A stretch of DNA of 8,191 nucleotides from SMWC01 sp963581225 (GTDB taxonomy: Bacteria > Pseudomonadota > Gammaproteobacteria > Steroidobacterales > Rariloculaceae): NCBI GenBank assembly GCA_963581225.1, contig CAUZMW010000102.1, positions 1-8,191 of the forward strand, written 5' to 3'. This document shows, piece by piece, positions 1 through 6,888 of this stretch. Position 1 is the first letter of the stretch. Every line of letters starts with the position of its first letter. A program made the position numbers and the translations under genes. The notes beneath the pieces are model-generated. The model ran no database searches. It was not told where the DNA came from and saw nothing but the letters and a program-made list of their open reading frames with translations.

Positions 1-999
1 CCGGTTCAGAAGATACATCTCCTCGAGCGTCGCGTTGGGCGACACGAGGACACCCAGCGCATCGCCTTCGGCACCCAGATCGTCGAGCAGCGATTCGCGA
101 ACGGCTGCTAAAGCCTCCGGCCAGGATACGTCAAGCCATTCCTGATCCTTCTTCAGTAACGGCGACGTGAGTCGATCCTCCGCGTACACGCCCTGGAAAC
201 TGAATCGATCGCGATCCGAGATCCAGGTCTCGTTGATCGCCTCGTTGTCCTGCGGTACCACCCGCTTAAGCGTGCCGCGCAGCACATGGCCGAGCAGATT
301 TGAACCGACGCAGTCGTGCGGCGATACAAGGGGTTTTGCCACCATCTCCCAGGCGCGGGCACCGAAGCGATAGGGCTTGTTGTTGAGCGCGCCCACGGGG
401 CACAGATCGATGATGTTGCCCGATAGCTCGTGATCGACACTGCGCTCGATGTAGGTACCGATCTCCATGTGCTCGCTGCGGCCTGTCGTGCCGAGTTCCT
501 GGATTCCAGCGATTTCCTGACCGAAACGAATGCAGCGCGTGCAATGAATACAACGCGTCATGTCGGTCGATACCAGCGGCCCGAGGTTCTTGTCCTTGAC
601 GACGCGCTTCTGATCGGCGTAACGAGAGACGTCACGGCCGAAGCCCATCGCGAGATCCTGCAATTCACACTCGCCGCCCTGATCGCAGATCGGGCAATCC
701 AGCGGGTGATTGATGAGCAGGAATTCCATCATCGCTTTCTGCGCAGAGATTGCCAGCGGAGACTTGGTAAAGACTTTCATCCCTTCGGCTACGGGCGTCG
801 CACACGCCGGCAACGGTTTGGGCGCCTTCTCGACCTCGACGAGGCACATACGACAGTTGGCCGCCACCGAGAGCTTCTTGTGATAGCAGAATCGCGGCAC
901 ATAAGCCTCGTGCTGGTCCGTTACTTCGATCAGCATCTGCCCTCTGCGCGCCGTGACCGGCTCGCCGTTGATTTCGATGTTGACCGTGTTGTCATTCAT
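1..999 (-). CDS. nuoG: NADH-quinone oxidoreductase subunit G, N-terminal part (runs off left edge)
   Basis: This is the large iron-sulfur subunit of complex I. It carries electrons from NuoF toward NuoB in the peripheral arm on the cytoplasmic side. The reading frame is open for 333 codons from an ATG at 999 to base 1, with no stop, so the C-terminal part lies outside the window; family members are usually about 700-900 residues. Residues 1-80 form a 2Fe-2S ferredoxin domain with C38, C49, C52 and C66 (cluster N1b). H98, C102, C105 and C111 fit the His-ligated 4Fe-4S cluster N5. C150, C153, C156 and C200 fit cluster N4, the last in the motif LCPVGAL. From about residue 217 the molybdopterin-oxidoreductase-like domain begins. 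The CxxCxxxC set for cluster N7 found in E. coli NuoG is absent; only C230 remains in SPHDCVGSN. The gene starts 18 bases after the nuoF stop with a weak ribosome site (TGAG). Function is secure by family signatures. Confidence 0.97.
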   Translation of the reverse strand, partial: MNDNTVNIEINGEPVTARRGQMLIEVTDQHEAYVPRFCYHKKLSVAANCRMCLVEVEKAPKPLPACATPVAEGMKVFTKSPLAISAQKAMMEFLLINHPLDCPICDQGGECELQDLAMGFGRDVSRYADQKRVVKDKNLGPLVSTDMTRCIHCTRCIRFGQEIAGIQELGTTGRSEHMEIGTYIERSVDHELSGNIIDLCPVGALNNKPYRFGARAWEMVAKPLVSPHDCVGSNLLGHVLRGTLKRVVPQDNEAINETWISDRDRFSFQGVYAEDRLTSPLLKKDQEWLDVSWPEALAAVRESLLDDLGAEGDALGVLVSPNATLEEMYLLNR

Positions 1000-1017
1000 A
1001 GGAATCGCTCACGTGCA

Positions 1018-2322
1018 TCATGCCGCCGCCGGCTGAACTTCTTCGACGATGCTGCGGCCATCGTTCTCGATCATGTACTCAAATTCGTGCCGATAGTGTT
1101 TGATAAAGCTTTGGACAGGCCATGCGGCGGCGTCACCGAACGCACAAATCGTGTGGCCTTCGATCTTGTTCGCGACGTCGACGAGCAGGTCGATGTCCGA
1201 CTTAACGCCGTCCCCCTGGTAGATACGCGTCAACATGCGATACAGCCAACCCGTCCCCTCCCGGCACGGCGTACATTGCCCGCAGGATTCTGCGTAGTAA
1301 AACCTCGAGATGCGGCGCAGAACGCTAACCATGCAGGTCGTCTCATCCATTACCACCATCGCGCTGGTCCCCAGGCCTGAGCCGATGTCGCGTAAGGAGT
1401 CGAAGTCCATGGTCAGGTTCATGATGATGTCCGCAGGTACCACCGGCACCGACGATCCGCCGGGGATGACCGCTTTCAACTCCCGTCCGCCGCGCATACC
1501 GCCTGCAACTTCGAGGATCTCTTTGAAAGAAGTACCGAGAGGCAATTCGTAGTTGCCGGGTTTCTCGACGTGCCCCGACACGGAGAAAATACTCGTGCCG
1601 CCGGAGCCCTCGCAACCGAGGTCGGCAAACCACTTCGCGCCGTTACGGAGGATCGCAGGCACGGAGGCCAGACTCTGCGTGTTGTTGATCGTCGTCGGCG
1701 CCCCGTAGAGGCCGAAATTCGCAGGGAACGGGGGCTTGAATCGCGGTTTACCCTGCTTGCCTTCCAACGATTCGAGCAATGCCGTTTCTTCCCCGCAGAT
1801 ATACGCGCCTGCGCCGACGAAGGTGTGCAGGTCGAAATCGATGCCGGAGCCCTTGATGTTCTTGCCAAGCCAGCCGGCTTCGTAGGCTTCCTGCAAAGCC
1901 GCGTCGAACCGCGGCACGGGCTCGCCCAGAAATTCGCCGCGTATATAGTTGTAACTGACTGTCGCATCCATCGCGAAGCCGGCGATCGCCATGCCCTCGA
2001 TTAACGCGTGGGGGTTATAGCGGAGCAACTCGCGATCGTGACAGGTACCCGGCTCACTCTCGTCGGAATTACAGACCAGATACTTCTGAATGCTGGGGTC
2101 CTTCGGCATGAAGCTCCATTTGAGCCCCGTCGGGAACCCAGCGCCGCCTCGACCCCGCAGACCGGAGTTCTTGACCTCCTCGATGACCGCGCCGCGATCC
2201 ATTTTGCCGTTCAGAATCTTCTGCCAGGCTTCGTAGCCACCTAGAGACAGGTAATTCTCAAGAGACCAGGGCTCTTGCTCAAAATCGAGCGTGCCGAAAC
2301 ACACATGCTTGGACGTTGACAT
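1018..2322 (-). CDS. nuoF: NADH-quinone oxidoreductase subunit F (NADH- and FMN-binding)
   Basis: This subunit binds NADH and FMN, takes the hydride, and passes electrons through 4Fe-4S cluster N3 to NuoG. It is complete at 434 residues, normal for the family. The glycine-rich GRGGAGFPTGLKW (57-69) and the segment GAGAYICGEETALLESLEG (170-188) are the FMN/NADH-site signatures. The acidic stretch CNSDESEPG (84-92) is the equivalent of the conserved DE-EPG loop near the flavin. C347, C350, C353 and C393 are the N3 ligands, in the expected CxxCxxC plus 39-residue spacing. Two starts are possible: GTG at 2325 or the adjoining ATG at 2322. I chose the ATG; GGAG at the end of nuoE can serve either. 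The gap to the nuoE stop is 8 bases, so the two are almost certainly translated from one message. The position usually occupied by an aromatic residue in EPGT(F/Y) is a cysteine (C94), a small oddity. Confidence 0.97.
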   Translation of the reverse strand: MSTSKHVCFGTLDFEQEPWSLENYLSLGGYEAWQKILNGKMDRGAVIEEVKNSGLRGRGGAGFPTGLKWSFMPKDPSIQKYLVCNSDESEPGTCHDRELLRYNPHALIEGMAIAGFAMDATVSYNYIRGEFLGEPVPRFDAALQEAYEAGWLGKNIKGSGIDFDLHTFVGAGAYICGEETALLESLEGKQGKPRFKPPFPANFGLYGAPTTINNTQSLASVPAILRNGAKWFADLGCEGSGGTSIFSVSGHVEKPGNYELPLGTSFKEILEVAGGMRGGRELKAVIPGGSSVPVVPADIIMNLTMDFDSLRDIGSGLGTSAMVVMDETTCMVSVLRRISRFYYAESCGQCTPCREGTGWLYRMLTRIYQGDGVKSDIDLLVDVANKIEGHTICAFGDAAAWPVQSFIKHYRHEFEYMIENDGRSIVEEVQPAAA

Positions 2323-2330
2323 CACCTGCC

Positions 2331-2819
2331 CTACTCCAGCTTCTCGAGCACGGCATCCACCTTCTCAGGCGTGAGGTTCTCGTAATATTCGTGGTCGACC
2401 ATCATCATCGGCGCCCCGCAACACGCCGCAAGACATTCTTCCTCGCGCTTCAGATAGAACTTACCGTCCGCGGTGCTCTCGCCGGTCTTGATCTTGAACT
2501 TCTTTTCCAGGTGCTCGACGATTTCGTCCGAGCCTCGCAACATGCAGGAAATGTTCGTGCAAACGGAGATGCTGTGCCGACCAACCGGCGTCGTCTCGAA
2601 CATCGAATAGAATGTCGCGATCTCGTAGACCTGGATGGGTGGCAAGGCCAGATAATCGGCCACGGCATCCATGAGCTCGGGCGTGAGATAACCGTCGTTC
2701 TCATGCTGGACGGCTTGCAATGCGCCGATGATTGCGGAGCGTTGCCGTCCCTCCGGAAATTTCTTTACCCAGAGATTGATCTCCTCGCAAACGTGCGCGG
2801 ATAGTCGCTCGTCGCTCAC
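2331..2819 (-). CDS. nuoE: NADH-quinone oxidoreductase subunit E (2Fe-2S, 24 kDa type)
   Basis: This is the thioredoxin-fold 2Fe-2S subunit that pairs with NuoF at the NADH-dehydrogenase tip of complex I. It is complete at 162 residues, normal for the family. Cluster N1a ligands are C87 and C92 (CTNISC) and C129 and C133 (CLAAC), with 36 residues between the pairs. The helical N-terminal half contains the usual YLTPELMDAVA and ATFYSMF segments (44-74). The start codon is GTG, and it overlaps the nuoD stop as GTGA (4 bases), the classic arrangement for translational coupling. No better in-frame start is evident, and the N-terminus MSDERLSAHV is family-like. The neighbouring order nuoD-nuoE-nuoF supports the call. 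Confidence 0.97.
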   Translation of the reverse strand: MSDERLSAHVCEEINLWVKKFPEGRQRSAIIGALQAVQHENDGYLTPELMDAVADYLALPPIQVYEIATFYSMFETTPVGRHSISVCTNISCMLRGSDEIVEHLEKKFKIKTGESTADGKFYLKREEECLAACCGAPMMMVDHEYYENLTPEKVDAVLEKLE

Positions 2820-4069
2820 CGGTCAATCTCCCCGAATACGATATCTTGCGTACCGATGACCGCGACGACATCGGCCAACATATGCCCTACCACCATTTCG
2901 TTCATTGCGGAGAGATGAGCGAAACCCGGCGCTCTGATCTTCACACGATAGGGCTTGTTCGCGCCGTCCGAGATCAGATAAACGCCGAATTCGCCTTTCG
3001 GATGTTCGATGGCCGCGTAGGCCTCGCCCTCGGGAACGCAATAGCCTTCGGTAAACAATTTGAAATGATGGATGAGCGACTCCATGTCGTCCTTCATCTC
3101 GATGCGATCAGGCGGCGTATATTTATGATCGTCGATGATGACGGGGCCCGGATTCTGCCGTAACCACTCGACGCATTGCTGGATGATCCGATTCGACTGG
3201 CGCAGTTCTTCGATTCGGACCAGATAACGGTCATAGCAATCACCGGTCGCGCCCACGGGCACGTCGAAGTCCATTTGATCGTAGACCTCATAGGGTTGCT
3301 TCTTGCGCAGATCCCACGCCACGCCGGAACCTCTGAGCATCGGTCCCGTGAATCCCAGTTGTAGCGCGCGCTCCGGCGAGACGACACCGATATTAACGGT
3401 CCGCTGTTTCCAGATGCGATTGTCGGTCAGGAGAGTTTCATATTCGTCGATGCGACCGGGGAACCCGGTCGTGAATGCGTCGATAAAATCCAGCAGCGAT
3501 CCGCTGCGGTCCTCATTCAAGCGCTTGAGGTCTTTGTCGTTCCGGTGCCGGGAAGGCTGATACTTCGGCATTCGGTCGGGTAAGTCACGATAGACGCCGC
3601 CGGGGCGATAATACGTCGCGTGCATCCGCGTCCCGGACACGGCTTCGTAGCAGTCCATCAGATCTTCGCGTTCCCTGAAACAGTATAGGAACACCGTCAT
3701 GGCGCCGACGTCGAGTCCGTGAGTGCCGAGCCACAGCAGGTGGTTCAGAATGCGCGTGATCTCATCGAACATGACGCGGATGTACTGCGCACGCAGCGGC
3801 GGAGTGATGCCGAGCAATCGCTCGATCGCCAGCACGTAGCCGTGCTCATTACACATCATCGAGACGTAATCCAGCCGATCCATATAACCGATGTTCTGAT
3901 TAAATGGCTTGGACTCAGCGAGCTTCTCTGTCGCGCGGTGCAGCAGACCGATATGCGGATCGGCTTTCTGAATAACCTCCCCGTTCATCTCGAGGACCAG
4001 GCGCAACACGCCGTGGGCGGCCGGGTGCTGGGGACCGAAGTTCAGCGTGAAATTCTGGATCTCAGGCAT
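2816..4069 (-). CDS. nuoD: NADH-quinone oxidoreductase subunit D (49 kDa type)
   Basis: This subunit, with NuoB, forms the quinone-reducing pocket of complex I. It is evolutionarily related to the large subunit of NiFe hydrogenases. It is complete at 417 residues, normal for an unfused NuoD. The N-terminal loop FGPQHPAAHGVLR contains H19, and Y68 lies 49 residues later in YMDRLDY. These match the His and Tyr pair that contacts the quinone headgroup in characterised enzymes (His38 and Tyr87 of Thermus Nqo4). The C-terminus ends in DIVFGEIDR, a family hallmark. The NiFe-binding cysteines of hydrogenases are not present, as expected. An AAGGA ribosome site lies 8 bases before the ATG. The gene overlaps the nuoC end by 8 bases and the nuoE start by 4. 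In E. coli this protein is fused to NuoC; here it is separate. Confidence 0.97.
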   Translation of the reverse strand: MPEIQNFTLNFGPQHPAAHGVLRLVLEMNGEVIQKADPHIGLLHRATEKLAESKPFNQNIGYMDRLDYVSMMCNEHGYVLAIERLLGITPPLRAQYIRVMFDEITRILNHLLWLGTHGLDVGAMTVFLYCFREREDLMDCYEAVSGTRMHATYYRPGGVYRDLPDRMPKYQPSRHRNDKDLKRLNEDRSGSLLDFIDAFTTGFPGRIDEYETLLTDNRIWKQRTVNIGVVSPERALQLGFTGPMLRGSGVAWDLRKKQPYEVYDQMDFDVPVGATGDCYDRYLVRIEELRQSNRIIQQCVEWLRQNPGPVIIDDHKYTPPDRIEMKDDMESLIHHFKLFTEGYCVPEGEAYAAIEHPKGEFGVYLISDGANKPYRVKIRAPGFAHLSAMNEMVVGHMLADVVAVIGTQDIVFGEIDR

Positions 4070-4784
4070 CGCCGCCGTCCTTGAGATCGGGGTTGTAGCG
4101 ATTGTCCTTACGAATCGTCTTCGGCACGAGCGTACGCGGTTCGATACTGACGGGCTCGTAGACGACCCGGCCTTTCGCCGGGTCGTAACGCATTTCGACG
4201 TTACCGATTAACGGGAAGTCCTTGCGAAACGGGTGACCAATAAATCCGTAGTCCGTGAGAATTCGACGCAGATCCGGGTTACCGACGAAGACGATCCCGA
4301 ACAGATCGAACGCCTCTCGCTCGTACCAGCCCACCGAGGCCCAGATCGAGACGACCGAGTCGAGCATCGGTCGGTCGTCGTCCGCACAAAAAACCTTGAG
4401 CCGGACTCGATGGTTGTGCGTTACGGACAGCAGGTGATAGACCACCGCAAATCGACCATCGGGTCGATAATCGACATCCGCGGGCTCGTCCTCAGCGGCT
4501 GCCTGCCCCGGTTGCACGCCGCGGCTAAAGCCGGTGTTGGTCGCCGAGCCGGTATCCCATTCGGCGCGACCGTAACTCAGGTAATCGACACCGCAAAGAT
4601 CCATCAGCGACTCGAAGCGTAACGCGTCGTCGTCCCGCAAGACGCGAGCGACGTCGGTCAGGTCGGCAGCCGCAAGCTGATAGCCGAGCTCACCATGGCT
4701 GGACTCGAGCCGGGTCAGATTGTCGCCGAGCTTCGACTCGATGGCCTTAGCCAGTTTGGCGTACTTAGGCGAGAATTCTGTCAC
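4062..4784 (-). CDS. nuoC: NADH-quinone oxidoreductase subunit C (30 kDa type)
   Basis: This is a structural subunit of the connecting module of complex I, packing against NuoD. It carries no cofactor. It has 240 residues. The family signature is clear at 154-191: EREAFDLFGI, then DLRRILTDYGF and GHPFRKDFPL. The usual GHPDLRR reads GNPDLRR here (N169). Residues about 75-110 form a hydrophilic, Ala/Glu/Asp-rich insertion between the first domain and the RFAVVYHLLS strand; similar insertions occur in some gammaproteobacterial unfused NuoC proteins as far as I recall. The start codon is GTG. An in-frame TGA (4796-4794) lies just upstream and the next in-frame ATG is 60 codons in, so GTG at 4784 is well supported although the ribosome site is weak (TTGAG). 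A 70-base spacer separates it from nuoB, the largest gap within the nuo genes here. Confidence 0.96.
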   Translation of the reverse strand: MTEFSPKYAKLAKAIESKLGDNLTRLESSHGELGYQLAAADLTDVARVLRDDDALRFESLMDLCGVDYLSYGRAEWDTGSATNTGFSRGVQPGQAAAEDEPADVDYRPDGRFAVVYHLLSVTHNHRVRLKVFCADDDRPMLDSVVSIWASVGWYEREAFDLFGIVFVGNPDLRRILTDYGFIGHPFRKDFPLIGNVEMRYDPAKGRVVYEPVSIEPRTLVPKTIRKDNRYNPDLKDGGDA

Positions 4785-4854
4785 TTTAATTACTCAATTC
4801 AAACGCTCGCGCTCACCCGGGCCGCTCGCCTCCAGGCCCATCGCGAGAGCGGCA
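4785..4854 (-). other. nuoB-nuoC intergenic spacer with inverted repeats
   Basis: This 70-base stretch has no gene. On the transcribed strand it can fold in two mutually exclusive ways. CCGCTC-T-CGC (4852-4843) can pair with GCGAGCGG (4829-4822) with a one-base bulge. Alternatively GGGCC (4839-4835) can pair with GGCCC (4823-4819). No run of T residues follows either stem, so it does not look like an intrinsic terminator. The last 20 bases before nuoC are AT-rich, which would leave the GTG start of nuoC unstructured. A role in message processing or in setting NuoB:NuoC translation is possible but unproven. Confidence 0.4.
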
Positions 4855-5355
4855 TTAACGGGCAATCGTGTGAGTGCGGCGAATTTTCTGTTGCAGCTGC
4901 ACGATACCGTACAGCAAGGCTTCCGCCGTCGGCGGGCAACCGGGAACATAGACATCTACCGGAACGATACGATCGCAGCCCCGCACGACCGCATAAGAAT
5001 AATGGTAGTAACCGCCGCCGTTCGCGCACGATCCCATGGAAATAACCCAACGCGGCTCGGGCATCTGGTCGTAGACCTTTCGCAACGCCGGCGCCATCTT
5101 ATTGACCAGCGTGCCGGCCACGATCATGACATCCGACTGCCGCGGGCTGCCGCGAAACACGATGCCGAAACGGTCCAGGTCGTATCGAGACGCACCGGCA
5201 TGCATCATCTCGACGGCGCAGCACGCCAGGCCGAACGTCATCGGCCAGAGCGAGCCCGTCCGAGCCCAATTGATCAGTCCATCGAGCTTGGTGACGACGA
5301 AACCGTGTTCCATGACCTCGGGAAAGTCGATGGGTGCCTCCTGGGTCAATCCCAT
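4855..5355 (-). CDS. nuoB: NADH-quinone oxidoreductase subunit B (N2 cluster subunit)
   Basis: This subunit carries 4Fe-4S cluster N2, the last electron carrier of complex I before quinone. It is complete at 166 residues, in the family's range. The N2 ligands are the tandem C45-C46 in FGLACCAVEM, C110 in SMGSCANGGGYY, and C140 in VPGCPP. The frame also allows an ATG at 5376, giving seven extra residues. I chose 5355 because a strong AAAGGAG ribosome site sits 7 bases upstream of it, and because MGLTQEAP gives a family-like N-terminus. With this start the gene overlaps the end of nuoA by 10 bases, so the two are probably translationally coupled. Confidence 0.97.
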   Translation of the reverse strand: MGLTQEAPIDFPEVMEHGFVVTKLDGLINWARTGSLWPMTFGLACCAVEMMHAGASRYDLDRFGIVFRGSPRQSDVMIVAGTLVNKMAPALRKVYDQMPEPRWVISMGSCANGGGYYHYSYAVVRGCDRIVPVDVYVPGCPPTAEALLYGIVQLQQKIRRTHTIAR

Positions 5356-5702
5356 TCCAACGCTCCTTTGCGCCACTCGTAGACGAAGCCGACGACGAGT
5401 ACGGCGAGAAAGATTCCCATCGCGATCAGACCGAACATTCCAACCTCATCGAGGGACACCGCCCAGGGAATCAGGAACGCGATCTCCAGATCGAAAATGA
5501 TGAACAGGATTGCGACGAGGTAATATCGCACGTCGAAGCGCATCCGCGTGTCTTCGAATGCCTCAAAACCGCATTCATAGGGCGAGGTCTTGGCGGAATT
5601 TTTTTGCCCTTTGCCCAGCGCCAGGCCGATAAATAACAAGACGAGTCCCAGACCGCCTGCAATGATCAGAAATATCAGAATGGGAGCGTAACTAGCGAGC
5701 AT
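5346..5702 (-). CDS. nuoA: NADH-quinone oxidoreductase subunit A (membrane subunit)
   Basis: This is a small hydrophobic subunit of the membrane arm next to the quinone channel. It has 118 residues, normal length, with three predicted membrane helices at about 7-29, 60-80 and 88-108. The long loop between helices 1 and 2 carries the conserved SPYECGFEAF (40-49) and FDVRYY. Acidic residues D71 and E73 in FDLEIAFLIPW match the conserved Asp/Glu pair inside the second helix. The gene is the first of the nuo series and starts with ATG. TAGG about 4 bases upstream is a short-spaced ribosome site. Its 97-base upstream region carries the best promoter candidate for the operon. Confidence 0.97.
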   Translation of the reverse strand: MLASYAPILIFLIIAGGLGLVLLFIGLALGKGQKNSAKTSPYECGFEAFEDTRMRFDVRYYLVAILFIIFDLEIAFLIPWAVSLDEVGMFGLIAMGIFLAVLVVGFVYEWRKGALEWD

Positions 5703-5732
5703 TAACCTACCGGGTCGCGACGGGACGGCGCG

Positions 5733-5763
5733 ATTGTACCAGCCACAGCCGGCTTTGTGTCGC
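5733..5763 (-). promoter_or_regulatory. Candidate sigma70-type promoter for the nuo operon
   Basis: In the 97-base gap before nuoA, the minus strand reads TACAAT at 5738-5733, five of six matches to the -10 consensus TATAAT. Upstream, GCGACA at 5763-5758 matches the -35 consensus TTGACA at four of six positions with a 19-base spacer. The alternative GACACA (5761-5756) gives a 17-base spacer but only three matches. Transcription would begin near 5726, leaving a leader of about 25 bases. An AT-rich run (ATATATTTAA, about 5777-5768) lies just upstream and could act as an UP-like element. The spacer contains an 8-base palindrome, AGCCGGCT (5754-5747). This call rests on eye-matching alone; read-through from the upstream genes is also possible because no terminator is visible. 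Confidence 0.4.
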
Positions 5764-5799
5764 AGTTAAATATATGTGCGGATCGTGCCGAAAATTAGC

Positions 5800-6870
5800 T
5801 CACTCGACGTTGAGATGTCGACTGCTCGCTTCCGGATCGCAGTTGTAATCCTGCCACGGATAGCCCGGATCGACGAAGAACGCGCCCGACATCGAAACGG
5901 GATCCGTCAGATAGACGGGATCCTCAAACGTATACTCCAGCTCCAGCCGATTGCCGCCCTCGGCCAGCGTGTAGCGTTCCACGACGTGCTTTTCCGCGCT
6001 CGAGGGCACGCCCGCGCCGATGCCCCAAACCGCCGGCGTAAACAGTGCCGTATCGACGACCAGGGTCTCGTCATCGAACCAACCGATGGAATGGCCCAGG
6101 TGCGAAAGCGCGATTCCGGGCGGGTGTTCGGTCATGCCGAGATGAACGGTCCGCTCGCCCCCACGGAGCTCGTAACGGAAAACGATCTCATCGTCGCTAT
6201 CGCGAGCGATCTCCTGGGTTCCGGTAAACACGCCGGGCAGCGTCTCGGGCTCGCAGCGGTACCAGGGATTGTCCGTGACTTCGAAGGCCTCCAGATTGGT
6301 CTGCCCCAGGACCGTCAGAGGCAGACCCCTGGCCGGCGTCTGGTTACCCAAGTTGATTGCCGGCGCAGCACCCATACCCATGCCGCCGCCCATACCGCCC
6401 TGCTGTCGCCAGATGCCCGTGAAGTCCGTCGAGCGGGCATTAGCATCGACTTCCCTATCGGGCGGGCGCGCGATGGCTACGCCGCGGGAGAAATTGGGCG
6501 CCGAGACCATGCTGCTGCCGTCGGGTAGCACGAAGTAATTGGAGAAAAAGAAGTTCGAGGTGTGGTTTTTCTCCAGGTTGCCCACGACCGTGACTTTCTC
6601 ACCGACGGTCAACGTGTCCCGGTTCCACCCTGTACCGGTCAGGACCGCTATCGAATTGAGTTCCAGCAGCCACTCCTCAGTCTCGCCGTTGTCGTTTTGG
6701 ACGGCCAGCGTCACGAAGGTATGCGGGTTTCGCCACGAGTATTCCAAGATCGTACCCTGAAACTCGACCGTGTTCTCCAGGTCGAAGTTACCGCGCGAAT
6801 GATGGGCCCCGGCGGTCGCACAGAGGCAAGCGCCGAGGGCAGCGGTCGAAATGAATCGCAGGTTGGTCAT
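5800..6870 (-). CDS. Exported DUF6152-like protein of unknown function
   Basis: The molecular function is unknown. The protein has 356 residues. Residues 1-22 form a signal peptide: MTNLR, a hydrophobic stretch, then AGA before HHS, so the product is probably periplasmic. LGAC at 12-15 also resembles a lipobox, so a lipoprotein is an alternative. From the export site to about 125, AHHS, VEFQGTILEYSWRNPH (35-50) and EEWLLEL resemble DUF6152, a small beta-rich domain. A Met/Gly-rich linker (MGGGMGMG, 160-167) follows STDFTGIW. The C-terminal half (about 190-340) has NPWYRCEPETLP, GHSIGWFDDETLVVDT (259-274) and a beta-rich tail, a pairing I recall from environmental gammaproteobacterial proteins. 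C206 and C344 could form a disulfide. A longer frame from 6930 is spurious because its first residues come from the tRNA. ATG at 6870 has only a weak ribosome site (GGGAA). Start confidence is moderate; the gene itself is well supported. Confidence 0.85.
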   Translation of the reverse strand: MTNLRFISTAALGACLCATAGAHHSRGNFDLENTVEFQGTILEYSWRNPHTFVTLAVQNDNGETEEWLLELNSIAVLTGTGWNRDTLTVGEKVTVVGNLEKNHTSNFFFSNYFVLPDGSSMVSAPNFSRGVAIARPPDREVDANARSTDFTGIWRQQGGMGGGMGMGAAPAINLGNQTPARGLPLTVLGQTNLEAFEVTDNPWYRCEPETLPGVFTGTQEIARDSDDEIVFRYELRGGERTVHLGMTEHPPGIALSHLGHSIGWFDDETLVVDTALFTPAVWGIGAGVPSSAEKHVVERYTLAEGGNRLELEYTFEDPVYLTDPVSMSGAFFVDPGYPWQDYNCDPEASSRHLNVE

Positions 6871-6888
6871 ACTAGGTTCCCAAAATGA

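Noticed and set aside
430..1380. Long plus-strand open frame of 316 codons
   Set aside because: It lies antisense across nuoF and nuoG, whose protein motifs are unmistakable. The translation is Arg- and Asp-rich without any recognisable domain, as expected for the antisense shadow of GC-rich genes.
5356..5376. Upstream ATG for nuoB at 5376
   Set aside because: A strong AAAGGAG ribosome site is positioned for the ATG at 5355 and lies downstream of the 5376 codon, so the shorter form is favoured.
5703..5799. Attachment-site repeat of the tRNA 3' end near nuoA, which would mark an integrated element
   Set aside because: I looked for a copy of the T-arm and acceptor sequence in the gap and found none. 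There is also no integrase or mobility gene in the window.
5776..6528. Plus-strand open frame of 250 codons opposite the DUF6152-like gene
   Set aside because: The minus-strand product has a signal peptide and family-like motifs, while the plus-strand translation is Arg-rich and unpatterned. It also has no convincing ribosome site, so it is a shadow frame.
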